The notes: generated by a model from the sequence alone, not told the origin. A stretch of 64,000 nucleotides of DNA from Natrinema limicola JCM 13563 (GCF_000337475.1 NZ_AOIT01000065.1:69450-133449); one strand, 5' to 3'; positions 8,875 to 19,600 are shown, counted from the first letter of the stretch. Translations and numbers: made by a program.

Positions 8875-9762
8875 CTAGTCTTTTTCTTTCCACTCGCCGA
8901 GTTCGCGCGGGTCGACGTGGACGAATACATCGTCGACCTCGGGGATATCACGGATGTCCGCCGCGATCGTCGACTCGATGTCGTGCGCTTGCTGAAGCGT
9001 CAGGTCGCTCTCGACCTCGATATGCAAGCTGACGTCGACTTCCGGGCCGACGTAGTGGGCGACGACATCGTGGGCACCGTGAACGTCCGGATGAGCGAGC
9101 GCCCGCTCGCGTATCTCCTCGCGGAGTTCAGGTGGCGGCGCTGCACCGACGAGATAGTCGATGTTCTCGCTGACGATGTCATAGCCCGTATAGAGGATCC
9201 CCAGCGCGACCACGGCACCGGCCAACGGATCGAGGAGCGGGAAGCCTGCGGCGGCCCCCAAAACGCCCACAAGCGCCGCAGCTGCAGTGAGGATGTCGTT
9301 GCGGTTGTCGAGTGCCGTCGCGGTCGTCGCTGGTGAGTTGTATGCCTCGGCAACCCGCAGACAGTACCGGTAGAGCCCGTACTTCGCCACCGCACTCGAG
9401 ACGAGCACACCGACCGCCCACGGACCAGCAACTACGGCATAGTCGCCCGCGACGAGCGTCGTAATCGATCGATAGAGGACGGTGCCGCCCGCAGCGAGGA
9501 CGCCGGCGGCAACGAACAGCGAGACGAACGGCTCGATTCGCTCGTGGCCATGCGGGTGTTCGAAATCCGGGGGTTGGGTGGTAACGTACAGCCCAGCGAG
9601 CACGACGACGCTGTAGACCGCGTCGGAAATGCTGTTGACCGCTTCCGAGCCGACGGCGTAACTCCCGGTCGTCCACCACACTGTCCCCTTGGCAACGGCT
9701 AGCAAGAAATTCACCGCAAGGACGACGACCCCGACGCGTCGAACAGCATCTCGTCGGTCCAT
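8875..9762 (-). CDS. cation diffusion facilitator (CDF) transporter
   Basis: Divalent-metal/proton antiporter of the cytoplasmic membrane, 295 aa, with six predicted helices and a C-terminal cytoplasmic domain (about 205-290) rich in His, Asp and Glu. The family's two metal-site positions read N-S-I-S-D in helix 2 (SEAVNSISDAVYS) and D-N-R-N-D in helix 5. The helix-5 motif is DxxxD instead of the HxxxD common in zinc transporters, and one helix-2 ligand is Asn. Specificity may therefore favour manganese, iron or cobalt, but this is not proven. It stands alone, converging with the plus-strand pair to its left. Confidence 0.88.
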   Translation of the reverse strand: MDRRDAVRRVGVVVLAVNFLLAVAKGTVWWTTGSYAVGSEAVNSISDAVYSVVVLAGLYVTTQPPDFEHPHGHERIEPFVSLFVAAGVLAAGGTVLYRSITTLVAGDYAVVAGPWAVGVLVSSAVAKYGLYRYCLRVAEAYNSPATTATALDNRNDILTAAAALVGVLGAAAGFPLLDPLAGAVVALGILYTGYDIVSENIDYLVGAAPPPELREEIRERALAHPDVHGAHDVVAHYVGPEVDVSLHIEVESDLTLQQAHDIESTIAADIRDIPEVDDVFVHVDPRELGEWKEKD

Positions 9763-10064
9763 CGACTGGTGATTCCGCAGGGGTGCCGATAGTGCTTTTG
9801 CTACCAGTGGGGTCCAGTAACGGCCTCGGTACTGTCCACGCTCATGCCGAATTTGAGCAGGGATGTCGTCTCCTTCCTGCTACCGTACGTTCGGTATCGA
9901 TCTGCTCGCTGCTCATATTCATCGAGACTGAACTAGTCTTGAAAAGTACAGTCTGCCATCATGCTCTTGATGGTGAGAGACGGTCCAAAACAGGAACGGA
10001 AACGCCTAAACTCGAATATGAATGTAAGTACCTCGAGCGAAGCAAAACACCGAGACGATACTGA

Positions 10065-10172
10065 TACTGCCGGACAGAACGACGTGACGATCGGTCGCGC
10101 TGCTGCGGCCGTCGCCGGTGGAGACGGCCGCGAATCCGCGACCGACTTCGTATTGACTGCTGTCCGACAGTA
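10065..10172 (+). mobile_element. MITE family A, copy 1
   Basis: 108-bp imperfect palindrome with ends TACTGCCGGACA and TGTCCGACAGTA, flanked on both sides by TGA. Nearly identical through the interior to copy 3 at 43642. No coding capacity. Confidence 0.8.
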
Positions 10173-10395
10173 TGAATTCTGGATACAATCGGACGAACAG
10201 GAGTGAGACGGGGGAATTTCCGAATCGGTAGATTTCGTTTCTGTGATGAGTATGGGATGGAGGATAGAGTGCGGTTTCGATAGAGCCCCAACCCTAGAGA
10301 CACGATCTAGAAACCGGTTTGTCAGGGTGCTGGCGCTCGTCAACACCGGTTTGCAATTCCGAAACGGAGTCCATGACGGCACATTCATAAATTAG

Positions 10396-10404
10396 TATAC
10401 ATAA
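10396..10404 (+). promoter_or_regulatory. TATA element of alcohol dehydrogenase gene
   Basis: TATACATAA centred about 25 bases before the ATG at 10425. This is the spacing at which haloarchaeal transcripts start exactly on the start codon, so a leaderless mRNA is likely and supports the first of two candidate ATGs. Confidence 0.5.
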
Positions 10405-10424
10405 CGCTTAACAACCATTGTTGC

Positions 10425-11507
10425 ATGGTAACAGTTGTGATGCAAGCAGTACTGCTAGAAGAGTTCCAAGAACCGCTGACCGTCCAAGACGTCGAACGCC
10501 CTGAACCGGAACCGGATGGTGCCGTTGCCGAAGTCATCGGCTGTGGCATCTGCCGATCCGACTGGCATTGCTGGCAGGGTGACTGGGACTGGTTCGGCTA
10601 CCGACCCGACCCCCCACATGTTCTCGGCCACGAACCAACCGGGCGTATTGTCGCCGTCGGCGAAGACGTCGAAAACATTGAAGAGGGACAGGAGGTCGCC
10701 ATCCCGTTTAATTTCGCCTGCGGGACGTGTGACCTCTGTCGAAACGGCCGAGAGAACATCTGTGAAAACCACATCGGCCTCGGGTTCATGAACGAGGCAC
10801 CCGGGGCATTCGCCGAAGAAGTTCACATCCCCAACGCGGACATCAACGCCGTTCCGCTGCCGGACGGCATCGACGCTGAAGCGGCCGCCGGGATGGGCTG
10901 TCGGTTCATGACGTCCTTCCACGCAATGGCTCACCGGGCACCAGTACGCGCCGGTGACGATGTCGTCATCCACGGCTGTGGCGGTATCGGGCTGTCGGCA
11001 GTCCACATCGCAAACGCCCTCGGAGCGAACGTCATCGGTGTCGACCTCATGGACGAAAAACTGGACCGAGCAGAAGATCTCGGTGCCGTTGCCACCGTCA
11101 ATGCAGCGGATGTCGACGACCCTGCTGCTGAGGTCAGAGATATTACGAACGGCGGAGCGGACGTTTCTGCGGACGCACTCGGTATCGAAACAACGTGCCA
11201 GAACGCAGTAAACTCGCTCCGGAAGGGCGGAACACACGTCCAGATCGGGCTGACGACCAGCGATGAAGCGGGCATGATTCCACTTCCGACTGACGAGTTC
11301 GTCGCCAAGGAAATCGAGTTCAAGGGATCGCTCGGGCTCCAGCCATCGCGGTACAGCGAGATGCTCGACATGGTCGAATCCAGCAAGCTGGATCCGACAG
11401 CACTGGTCGAAGAAACAGTCGACATCCACGAGGTGCCCGACGAACTGGCCGCAATGAGCGATTACAACACGATCGGCATTCCCGTCTGCAACGAGTTCAG
11501 CAGTTGA
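10425..11507 (+). CDS. zinc-dependent alcohol dehydrogenase (MDR family)
   Basis: 360-aa medium-chain dehydrogenase. The catalytic zinc site is seen in GCGICRSDWH (Cys near residue 40) and GHEPTG. The structural zinc loop is CGTCDLCRNGRENIC (about 98-112). The nucleotide-binding glycine motif is HGCGGIGLSAVH near 185. The enzyme would oxidise an alcohol or reduce an aldehyde with NAD(P). A second in-frame ATG lies five codons in; the TATA spacing favours the first. It stands alone. It differs clearly from the isopropanol-dehydrogenase-like enzyme at 45538, which lacks the structural zinc loop. Confidence 0.88.
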   Translation: MVTVVMQAVLLEEFQEPLTVQDVERPEPEPDGAVAEVIGCGICRSDWHCWQGDWDWFGYRPDPPHVLGHEPTGRIVAVGEDVENIEEGQEVAIPFNFACGTCDLCRNGRENICENHIGLGFMNEAPGAFAEEVHIPNADINAVPLPDGIDAEAAAGMGCRFMTSFHAMAHRAPVRAGDDVVIHGCGGIGLSAVHIANALGANVIGVDLMDEKLDRAEDLGAVATVNAADVDDPAAEVRDITNGGADVSADALGIETTCQNAVNSLRKGGTHVQIGLTTSDEAGMIPLPTDEFVAKEIEFKGSLGLQPSRYSEMLDMVESSKLDPTALVEETVDIHEVPDELAAMSDYNTIGIPVCNEFSS

Positions 11508-11844
11508 TCCTCCGGCCACTTCCACCACTTTTTCGACAAGCGTGTGTGACAGTCGCGGACACGTGTCAGCGACCGCTCGAGCGTGCCACCCAGCTGCAGC
11601 CAACGAACGGATGAACGATCACGTGCAGTCGATTCAGCGCTGGTGTCGCAACTCCTCGAGCGTATCGATGTCCCTTGACACCCGGATCGTCAGTCGTAAG
11701 ACAGGTACTATCGTCGCTTTCGATCAGGACGGGGCGACGGCCGACGTCGCCGTCGACGGCGAGAAGCGCGTCGAAGGGATGCGCGAGAAGTTCCCTGACT
11801 CGAGCCGAGTTCAGACGTTTCCAACGCTCGAGCGCCAATCAGGA
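11508..11844. other. spacer between convergent adh and GH15 genes
   Basis: About 340 bases between convergent genes. Both strands have open frames of 60-90 codons here, but neither gives a recognisable protein, a credible start or a ribosome-binding site, so no gene is called. Confidence 0.5.
11529..11533 (+). terminator. T-run after the dehydrogenase gene
   Basis: Five consecutive T residues 22 bases after the stop codon in a high-GC context. Short T-runs of this kind are typical archaeal termination signals. Weak evidence. Confidence 0.3.
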
Positions 11845-13707
11845 TCACTCGTCAGGAACCACGGCCGGATCACCGAGTCGAATCCCCATCGGGTCCGGTC
11901 CGGGCAGTTCGTGGCCGTGGACGTAGCCGAGGTACAGCGCGCTATTGACGATTCCAATGTGGCTGAACGCCTGTGGGTAGTTCCCGAGTTGTGCGCCAGT
12001 CTCGGGATCGATCTCCTCTGCGACGAGCCCCAGCGGATTCAGATACTCGAGCAGTGACTCGAACCGTGACCGGGCGTCCTCGACACGCCCGGAGAGTGCG
12101 AGTGCGTTGACGAACCAGCACGAACAGAGGACGAACGCGCCTTCGTTGCCAGGGAGCCCATCATCACCGTGGTAGCGAGCCACGAAGATGTCGTCCGTAA
12201 CCAATCGCTCGTCGATCGCATCGATCGTCCCCTGAACGCGCTCGTCGTCGAAGGGCAAAAAGCCGACGACCGGTAGCAAAAGCGCCGTCGCATCGAGCAC
12301 GCTCGTTCCGTAGGACTGGACAAACGCGCCGATCTCCTCGTCGTACCCGTTCTCGAGCACGTCCGCTCTGATCCGTTCGCGAGTCTCCTGCCAGCCCTCG
12401 AGCGGGGCATCCCGGTCGCGTTCACAAGCGAGTTCGATTCCGCGGTCGAGGGCGACCCAACACATCACTTTCGAATAGACGAAGTGTTTGTTCCCGCCGC
12501 GGACTTCCCAGATACCCGCATCGGGCTCGTCCCAGACGTCGCGGACGTAGTCGACGATGTCCCGAATTCGAACCCATTCGTCGTCGTTCAGTGCTCGACC
12601 ACGCTGGCACATTTCATCGACGGCCAGCAGGAGCTCACCGTAGATATCGAGCTGTCGCTGCTGTGCTGCTTCGTTGCCGACCCGCACCGGCCGCGAGCCG
12701 CGATATCCCTCGAGGTGCTCGAGTTTCCGTTCTTCGAGGTCCGCCTCACCGTGAAGGCCATACAGCGGCTGGATTGTCTCTGGATCAGCCGTCTGACAGA
12801 GATCGACGAACCACTCGAAATAGTCGATCGCTTCGGCGACGGTCCCGAGGTTCATCAGCGCCTGGACGGTGAACCCAGCGTCGCGAAGCCAATTGAACCG
12901 ATAGTCCCAGTTGCGGACGCCGCCGATGTCCTCCGGCAGCGACGTGGTCGGTGCGGCGGCGATCGCACCCGATTCGGCGTGTGTCAGGAGCTTGAGAACG
13001 AGCTCCGAACGAACGACGTCGTCGTGCCAGGGCCCTTCGAATGCGCAGTCGTCGTCGGGACCGCAGTGATGTCCCCACTCGGTCCAATACTCGATCGTTT
13101 CCTCCAACGCGGCGTCGGGGTCCGTGTTTGCGTCTTCGGCACCAGTACATCGGAGCAAGACCCACACCGTCTCGCCCGCCTCGAGCGAGAACTCGCCGGT
13201 GATTCGACCATCTTCGATCTCGAGGTCGACCGGGGTCTCGAGCAGTACCCGCTCGGCCTCGCTGGCGGCGAGCACACCGCCATCGACGGAGTCGAGCGTC
13301 GTCGCTGCGCGACCGTAGTCGAACTGCGGCTCGAGGTCGATTGCGAGGTCGACGGCTCCGTCCGTACAGGTGACTTTCCGGTAGAGGACTTTCTTCGGCT
13401 GGTCGACCTGTCCGGCCGGCGGCATGAAGTCGGTCAGCGTCGCTGTCCCGTCGGACGTGTGGAAGATCGTCTCGAGGACGTTCGTATCGTCGACGTACCG
13501 CCGGTTCGTCTCAAAACGGGTGGTCGGACCGATTCGGAACCGCCCCCCACGTTCGGCATCGAGGATCGCGGCGAGGATACTCGGCGACTCGAGGTGTGGA
13601 AAGGGGAACCAGTCGATCGAGCCGTTCGGTGCAACGAGCGCACACGTCTCGAGGTTGCCGATAACGCCGTAGGACTCGATCGGCAGGTATGCTTCGGGTT
13701 CAGGCAT
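11845..13707 (-). CDS. GH15-family glucoamylase/trehalase-like glycosidase
   Basis: 620-aa intracellular glycoside hydrolase family 15 protein, expected to release glucose from alpha-glucans or trehalose. The N-terminal beta-sandwich region starts LPIESYGVIGNLETCALVAPNGSIDW. The (alpha/alpha)6 catalytic region contains GGVRNWDYRFNWLRDAGFTV, the general-acid segment DAGIWEVRGG and the second catalytic Glu segment GLVAEEIDPETG followed by GNYPQAFSHIGI. No signal peptide is visible. The frame opens upstream at a GTG (13725), but AGGTGA lies just before ATG 13707, which is chosen. A trehalase role would suit osmolyte turnover; glucoamylase activity is equally possible. Confidence 0.9.
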   Translation of the reverse strand: MPEPEAYLPIESYGVIGNLETCALVAPNGSIDWFPFPHLESPSILAAILDAERGGRFRIGPTTRFETNRRYVDDTNVLETIFHTSDGTATLTDFMPPAGQVDQPKKVLYRKVTCTDGAVDLAIDLEPQFDYGRAATTLDSVDGGVLAASEAERVLLETPVDLEIEDGRITGEFSLEAGETVWVLLRCTGAEDANTDPDAALEETIEYWTEWGHHCGPDDDCAFEGPWHDDVVRSELVLKLLTHAESGAIAAAPTTSLPEDIGGVRNWDYRFNWLRDAGFTVQALMNLGTVAEAIDYFEWFVDLCQTADPETIQPLYGLHGEADLEERKLEHLEGYRGSRPVRVGNEAAQQRQLDIYGELLLAVDEMCQRGRALNDDEWVRIRDIVDYVRDVWDEPDAGIWEVRGGNKHFVYSKVMCWVALDRGIELACERDRDAPLEGWQETRERIRADVLENGYDEEIGAFVQSYGTSVLDATALLLPVVGFLPFDDERVQGTIDAIDERLVTDDIFVARYHGDDGLPGNEGAFVLCSCWFVNALALSGRVEDARSRFESLLEYLNPLGLVAEEIDPETGAQLGNYPQAFSHIGIVNSALYLGYVHGHELPGPDPMGIRLGDPAVVPDE

Positions 13708-13902
13708 CGATATCACCTGCGACACGGCTCGAGCTGTCGAACGTAGCGCAACCGAACGACGAGCCGGGGAACATGGTATCCTGTTCGAGGGCGAGCACGA
13801 AAAAGGCGAAGCACACGCGACGTGAGAGACAGATCATGCGAGGAGTAGCACAAGGGGAGACCGTTCTATTGTGGAGCGTACCTATCGCAATCAGAGACCA
13901 CG

Positions 13903-15120
13903 CTATCCGCGACCGCCGGCCAGTCGATCTGACTCCGGCAAGGACCGTAATCGAAGCATCGAGAGCGTCCCGATCAACGGCCCGATAGCGAGCGGGATAA
14001 ACGCCCACCGCCAGCCGACGGCACGCTGGACGACGGGAATGAGCTGAATCGACCCGATGGTGATCAGAAAGCCGATAGCAGTCTGCAGCGTCAGCGCGGA
14101 GCCGACGTAGCTATCGTCTGCGAGTTCAGAGATCGCCGCGGAGAACTGCGCGGAGTCCGCGACGATGAAAAAGCCCCAGACGAGCACGAAGGGGGCGACG
14201 ACGGTCAGCGACGAACCGTAGACCACGCCAGCGAGCAGACACGCACCTCCGGAGACGATCATCGACACACTGGTGACGACGGATCTCCCGGCACGATCCG
14301 CGGCCGATCCCGCGATCCACGCCCCGACACCGCCAATCGCGATCGTCCCGAACGCAAGCAGTGCCGCGTATCGCTCCGGGTTTGCCGTTCCGCTGGCCTC
14401 GAGGCTGGCGAGGAGATAGACCGGAATCCACGTCCAGACCGCGTAAAGCTCCCACATGTGGCCGAAGTAGCCAGTGTTTGCGAGGACGACGCCACGGTCG
14501 GTGACGATGCGGCGGATCGCGCTTGGATCAAAGGGAGCCGTCTCAGGCTGGTGGGGGCCGTCCTCGTAGGCCAGTACGAGGAGGCCGCCGATCGCTGCGA
14601 TGGCGGCCGTTCCGTAGAGGACGACTCGCGGCTGTCCGATCCCGCTGACAGCCCGAAGAAGGTGTGGCGAGGCAGAGCCGACGGTGAGTGCGCCGACGAG
14701 GACGCCGATGGCGAGGCCCCGCCCCTTGACGAACCACGAGGCCATCATCTTCATCCCAGTCGGGTAGACGCCGGCCAGTGCGACGCCGGTGAGAAAGCGC
14801 AGGACGATCGCCGACACACCGCTCTCGACGACGCCAGCGATGAGGGCGGTCGCCGCCGCACCGGCAAACGCACAGCCTGCAAAGAGATATCGTGGTCGGA
14901 TCACGTCGGCGATGGTGAGCGAAGCCGAGAGAAGCGCTCCGACGACGAATCCGAGTTGGACGGCATTGGTCAACCACGCCGTTTCGGCCGGCGTGAGATT
15001 CCACATCTCGGCCAATTCAGGTCCGACGGCACTCCCACTAAACCACAACGTCATCGCGAACAGTTCGGCAATTCCGACGAGAACAAGTGCGCGCCACTTG
15101 GTACCAACAACCATTGACAT
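13903..15120 (-). CDS. MFS transporter
   Basis: Major facilitator carrier of about 405 aa with 12 predicted membrane helices and the family loop AGVYPTGMKMMASWFVKGRG between helices 4 and 5. Substrate unknown; the nitrate/nitrite and sugar branches cannot be told apart here. A TATA-like TTTTTATATTAG lies about 27 bases before the ATG at 15120, fitting a leaderless start. An alternative ATG at 15114 has GGGAG six bases upstream. It is followed by nothing cotranscribed. Confidence 0.85.
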   Translation of the reverse strand: MSMVVGTKWRALVLVGIAELFAMTLWFSGSAVGPELAEMWNLTPAETAWLTNAVQLGFVVGALLSASLTIADVIRPRYLFAGCAFAGAAATALIAGVVESGVSAIVLRFLTGVALAGVYPTGMKMMASWFVKGRGLAIGVLVGALTVGSASPHLLRAVSGIGQPRVVLYGTAAIAAIGGLLVLAYEDGPHQPETAPFDPSAIRRIVTDRGVVLANTGYFGHMWELYAVWTWIPVYLLASLEASGTANPERYAALLAFGTIAIGGVGAWIAGSAADRAGRSVVTSVSMIVSGGACLLAGVVYGSSLTVVAPFVLVWGFFIVADSAQFSAAISELADDSYVGSALTLQTAIGFLITIGSIQLIPVVQRAVGWRWAFIPLAIGPLIGTLSMLRLRSLPESDRLAGGRG

Positions 15121-15141
15121 CTCCCGATACACAACGGATGA

Positions 15142-15153
15142 CTAATATAAAAA
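15142..15153 (-). promoter_or_regulatory. TATA element of MFS gene
   Basis: On the minus strand reads TTTTTATATTAG, centred about 27 bases upstream of ATG 15120, the spacing of a leaderless haloarchaeal promoter. Confidence 0.45.
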
Positions 15154-15313
15154 TGTGGCCGACCAATCAGGTCGTGTTCAGAAACGCTGATTCCATGCGA
15201 AGCTGACCGAGTTACGCCACTCGTCGGCGTTTCATAGAGTTTGCTGTCACTGTGTCTCGACGCATCCGCACGACGAGGTGTGGGTGCGTCGACACTGACT
15301 GATAGGAGCCCGC

Positions 15314-15390
15314 ATTAGTTTCGGTGTTGCTGAAACAGTTTGAAAACGCGGGAGTTCGGTGTTTTATTTCTCTGAAGACACGTTTGACAG
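15314..15390 (-). pseudogene. relic of a transposase C-terminus (IS6-like)
   Basis: The minus strand encodes VKRVFREIKHRTPAFSNCFS followed by NTETN, after which the frame degenerates. It matches the remembered pattern of haloarchaeal IS6-type transposase ends (V.R.F...K.RT..F.N.F...). About 25 codons survive in the 328-base gap between the MFS gene and mrp. No terminal repeats are recognisable. Confidence 0.45.
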
Positions 15391-15460
15391 CACCCCGGGA
15401 CACGCAGAAAGCGTGACGCCTCACCCGTCACTCCGTATCTGAACAGCGCCGTTCGAACGC

Positions 15461-16690
15461 TCACTTCCGAAACGTCACGGCAGCCTCGTTCAGCCGCGCC
15501 GCAATGCGGCTCGCGGTGATCCGCAGCTGCTCGCGAGCAGCACCGCCGTCGGTCCTGCAGGCAAGTGGGGGCGCTCTGTTGTCTTGCGTTCGCTCTTCAT
15601 ACGTGCGAGGTAGCTCGAGACGACCGACGAGAGGCACATCGATACCGGGCGGTCGTCCCGAATCACCATCGTCATCCATCGACCCGAGGGCTGGCTCGAG
15701 TGGGATGCGACCCAGAACGGGAACGTCGAACTGGTCGGCCAGGTCGTCGGCACCGCCGGTCCCGAAGATGTCGTGAAGCGACTCGCAATCCGGACACTCG
15801 AATCCGGCCATGTTCTCGACGATTCCCAACACCGGTGTGTCGTGACGTGCGAAGCCAACGAGGCCGCGAGCAGCGTCGTCGACCGCGACTTCCTGTGGTG
15901 TGGTCACGATGACGGCACCGGCGACGGGGAAGTGCTGCACCAGCGAGAGGTGTGCGTCTCCGGTACCCGGTGGCAAGTCGACGATCAAGTAGTCCAGTTT
16001 GCCCCACTGGACGTCGCCGAACAGTTGTTTGATGAACTCGTCGACGAGCGGGCCGCGCCAGATGATTGGGTCGTCCTCGCCGGTGATGAACTCCATGCTC
16101 ATCGTCCGAACGCCGTAGGCCTCGCGCGGGACCATCTCGTCGTCGCTCGTTGCGTTGGGTCGTCGCTCATCGAGGCCGAGCAGCGTCGGCGCATTCGGCC
16201 CGTATACGTCGGCATCAAGCAGGCCGACGGCCGCGCCCGCATCCGCCAGCGCAACCGCGAGGTTCGCTGCGATAGTGCTCTTGCCGACGCCACCCTTGCC
16301 CGATGCGACGGCGACGACGTTTTTCACGCCGGGGAGCATATCGATGCGCTCCCTTGGATCGGCAGCGCTGGCCTGGAAGTCGATGTCGGCCGACTCGACG
16401 CCAGCGACGGACTCAGCGGCAGCCACCACGTCCATGGCGAGCTGGTCGCGGAGCGTCTGGCTCGGCACCGGAAGCGAGATTTCGACCGACGCCACGCCGT
16501 CGCGTACGATGACGTCACTAATGCCATCGATCGCTGCGAGGTCGGCAGAGAGGTCTTCGGTTCCCACGCCCGCCGAGGCGATAGCCTCCCGGACGGCTGC
16601 AGCGGTATCGTCCCGCTGACTGGCATCGGCTGACGCTGTCGGCACCCCATCGTTCCGCCCGGCGTGAGGAGTCTCGTCGGAGTCTGCCAT
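15461..16690 (-). CDS. Mrp/ApbC-type P-loop ATPase, Fe-S cluster carrier
   Basis: 409-aa cytoplasmic Fe-S carrier of the Mrp/NBP35 family. An N-terminal DUF59/MIP18-like domain (about 30-110) precedes the deviant Walker A SGKGGVGKST (about residue 130). LDADVYGPNAPTLLG and DLPPGTGDAHLSLVQ follow, then the CxxC pair CPDC that bridges clusters in the dimer. The C-terminal 70 residues are an acidic/Arg-rich extension. It starts six bases after the molybdoenzyme stop and is the third gene of that operon. Haloarchaea usually carry other Mrp copies, so this one may be dedicated to the multi-cluster oxidoreductase upstream. That is inference from operon position. Confidence 0.88.
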   Translation of the reverse strand: MADSDETPHAGRNDGVPTASADASQRDDTAAAVREAIASAGVGTEDLSADLAAIDGISDVIVRDGVASVEISLPVPSQTLRDQLAMDVVAAAESVAGVESADIDFQASAADPRERIDMLPGVKNVVAVASGKGGVGKSTIAANLAVALADAGAAVGLLDADVYGPNAPTLLGLDERRPNATSDDEMVPREAYGVRTMSMEFITGEDDPIIWRGPLVDEFIKQLFGDVQWGKLDYLIVDLPPGTGDAHLSLVQHFPVAGAVIVTTPQEVAVDDAARGLVGFARHDTPVLGIVENMAGFECPDCESLHDIFGTGGADDLADQFDVPVLGRIPLEPALGSMDDDGDSGRPPGIDVPLVGRLELPRTYEERTQDNRAPPLACRTDGGAAREQLRITASRIAARLNEAAVTFRK

Positions 16691-16696
16691 CGCGGG

Positions 16697-19600
16697 TCAG
16701 TCCTCACCCTGCGGGCCGAACTCGTCCGGATCCCATCGCTGCTCGCGACCGACCGGGCCGTCCAGATACCAGGCGTCGTCCTCACCGGGATCAGACGGTG
16801 GTGCGATCGGCCGTTTGAGCCACTTCGGTCGGCGCTTCCCGTCCGTCCCATCAACCGGCTGGGTCTTCTCGACCCACTCACGGTAGATTTCCATGGCGCG
16901 GTCGGTGTCGACGTAGACATCGCCGTAGTAGTCGTCGTCTTTCGCAGGCCGAACCCGGACTTTCTGGTGCCAGCAGTGCATTCCCGAGATGGGATCAGGG
17001 TGGGGGGCATGCGTGAGATTCTGTGGAACGCCGCCGTCGGTCCACCAGACCCTCGCGGAGTCGGGATCATCGCTCTCGAACGGCTCGATGCCGGACTGCT
17101 GGCGCATTCCCCACTGGCTATTCTCGTCTTTCAAGTCGACCGTGACCTTCCCGTAGGGATCACCGCCCTCGTCGAAGTCCCCGTCAGCCTCGGTCTCACG
17201 GGCAGCGCCCGTTCGACTGTCCGAGGCGCGGTGCGCCTCGCTATCACCATCACGGTCGATTTTCCACTGCCCCATGTGGTGGCTCATCGCGGCGATTCCG
17301 GGCTTGATGGACTCAGTAACCCACACTTCGTTGACGTAGTAGCCAATCTCGGTCTCCACGCGCGCGAGGTCGCCTGTCTCGACGCCCAGTCGCTCGGCGT
17401 CCGTGCGATGCAGCCAGACCGGGTTGTTGTGTGAGATTTCCTCGAGCCACTTGGAGTTCGACGACCGGGTGTGAATCGCCGTCGGCAGGCGGAACGTCGG
17501 CACGAGTACCATCTCGCCGTTCTCGTAGTCGATATTTTCGGGGTGGACGTGGCTTTTCAGGTAATGAGGGATGGTATATTCCTCGTCGTCCCAGCCCCAC
17601 TCAGCGAGCGTCTTCGAGTAGAACTGCTGTTTGCCGGTCGGCGAGGGGAACCCACGTTTCGGTTCGCCGTCGACGACCACGCCGAGCACCTGCGTCTCGA
17701 GGTCCGAGACCCCTCCGTGTGGAATCGTGTCGTACCCTTCAGGATGATCGGCCCCCTCATCGATTTCGGCCGACTGCGCCGCCCCTTCCGGGATGGAGAT
17801 GTCGGCGTCCTCGTCCAGTACCCGGTGGATGGTCCCGTACTCGTCGACGACCACGTCGTCGTCCTCGAGCAGCGCCGGATCGAGTGGCTCCTCATGGAGT
17901 TCGTAGTCGTTCTCGCTGGCCTCGAACGCCCCGTGGTGTTTCATGTACTCGAGGGGTTCCATGCCGGCTTCCTCGGCGGCCTCGACGAGGTTCTCCTCGT
18001 GCTCGAAGACGTAGCGGTAGTACTCGTCGACGGTCATCTGCGGGGGTTCGTCGGCGGCCTCGTCACTGCTCGAGGCCCCTCGCTCGGCTGCGCTGTCGTC
18101 TCGCTGTGTCGCCGCACCGCCGTTTGCTGCGGCCGTCTCGCCATCTCGATAGGGGCTCTCGAAGTGCTCCCGGATACCCAGGTCGCCGTCCTCGTCGACG
18201 CGCCAGGAGAGGTCCATCCAGAACTCGTCTTCCTCCCAGACTTCGCCCGGATTGGCCTCGTAGGTGCGCTCGATGTCCTCGCCCTCGCGCTCGGCGAACT
18301 CCCGCTGGACGGGCTGTCGGTACGTGACCCACGTCGCGGCGTGGGTCTCCTGACTCTGGATGTCGTGGCGTTCGGGACTGTGGCCCATCGGCAGGACGTA
18401 GTCCGCGAAGTACGCCGTCTCGTTCCAGGTGGGCGTCAGCGCGACGTGCATTCCGACTTTGTCCTCGTCGCTCAGCGCCTCGATCCAAGAGAACCCGTCG
18501 GGATAGGTGTAGACGGGGTTGAACACGCGGGTGAAATACACCGACAGCTTGCCACGACCCTCCTTGAGGAAGTACGGCAGGAGCTGGCTCATCTCGTAGT
18601 GAGCGAACGGCCACTCCGGCGGTAACTGAAGTTCGTCCCAGAGCCGCTGACGCGGTGGCTCCTTCGGGAGTTCCGGCTCGAACTTGTGCCAGGCGTTGGG
18701 CGAGGTGCCACCTTTCGTGCCAACGCTGCCGGTGAGTACGGACAGGAAGTGCAGTGCCCGACTGACCTGCCAACCACCTTCGTTCCCCGACGCCGCCGAG
18801 CGCCAGATGTGGCTGGCAAAGCGCGAGCCGGCGATACCGATTTTCCGGCCCACTTTCTCGATGGTGGCGGCGTCGACACCGCTCTCGGCCTCGGCGTACT
18901 CTGGTGTAAACTCCGCGTACGTGTCCCGAAGCACGTCGAGGTACGTCTCGAACGTCCGCTCGTAGCCGGGATATTCCTCGTCGAGGAACTGCTGCCAGTT
19001 CACCCAGTGAGAGAGGAATTCCTCGTCGTAGAGTCCCTCCTGAAGGATGACGTTCGCCATCGCCAGCAAGACCGCGGCTTCGCTGCCAGGCTGGGTAGGC
19101 AGCCAGTAATCGGACATGGCAGCGGTGTTCGACAGCCGCGGATCAAGCACCGCGAGCTGGCCGCCCTCCATGACGCCCTCGATGATGCGCTGGGCGTGGG
19201 GGTTGAAGTAGTGGCCCGACTCGAGGTGAGCGGACAATAGCAGGATGAACTCGGCGTTAGCGAAGTCCGCGCTCGGCCGGTCGTACTTCTGCCAGAAGGC
19301 ATAGCCCGCCCGGGCACCCGCCGAGCAGATGTTCGTGTGAGAGTTGTGTCCGTCCAGCCCCCAAGCGTTGATGACCCGGTCCATGTATCCTTCGTGGCCG
19401 GGCCGGCCGACGTGATAGGTGATCTCGTTTTCGCGGCCGTCGATGATGGTCTCGCGCATCTCGCTGGCGATGTCCTCGAGGGCGTCGTCCCAGGAGACGC
19501 GGATCCACTCGCCGCTCCCGCGTGGGCCATCACGCTTGAGCGGATAGCGGATGCGCTGGGGATCGTTGATCTGGTTGATCGTTGCCGGCCCCTTCGCGCA

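Larger units (their letters stand above)
9763..10424. other. intergenic region with one MITE and the adh promoter
   Basis: About 660 bases without a convincing gene. It contains one MITE of family A (10065-10172) and, at its right end, a TATA element for the downstream dehydrogenase. The remaining frames are short and unlike haloarchaeal coding sequence. Confidence 0.6.

Noticed and set aside
11542..12057. 171-codon plus-strand frame at the end of the GH15 gene
   Set aside because: Half of it overlaps GH15 antisense; the free part has no start signal and no recognisable fold.
16664..17434. Long open frames opposite the molybdoenzyme and other high-GC genes
   Set aside because: They follow the third-position GC of the real gene on the other strand and have Arg/Val/Asp-rich composition without domains.
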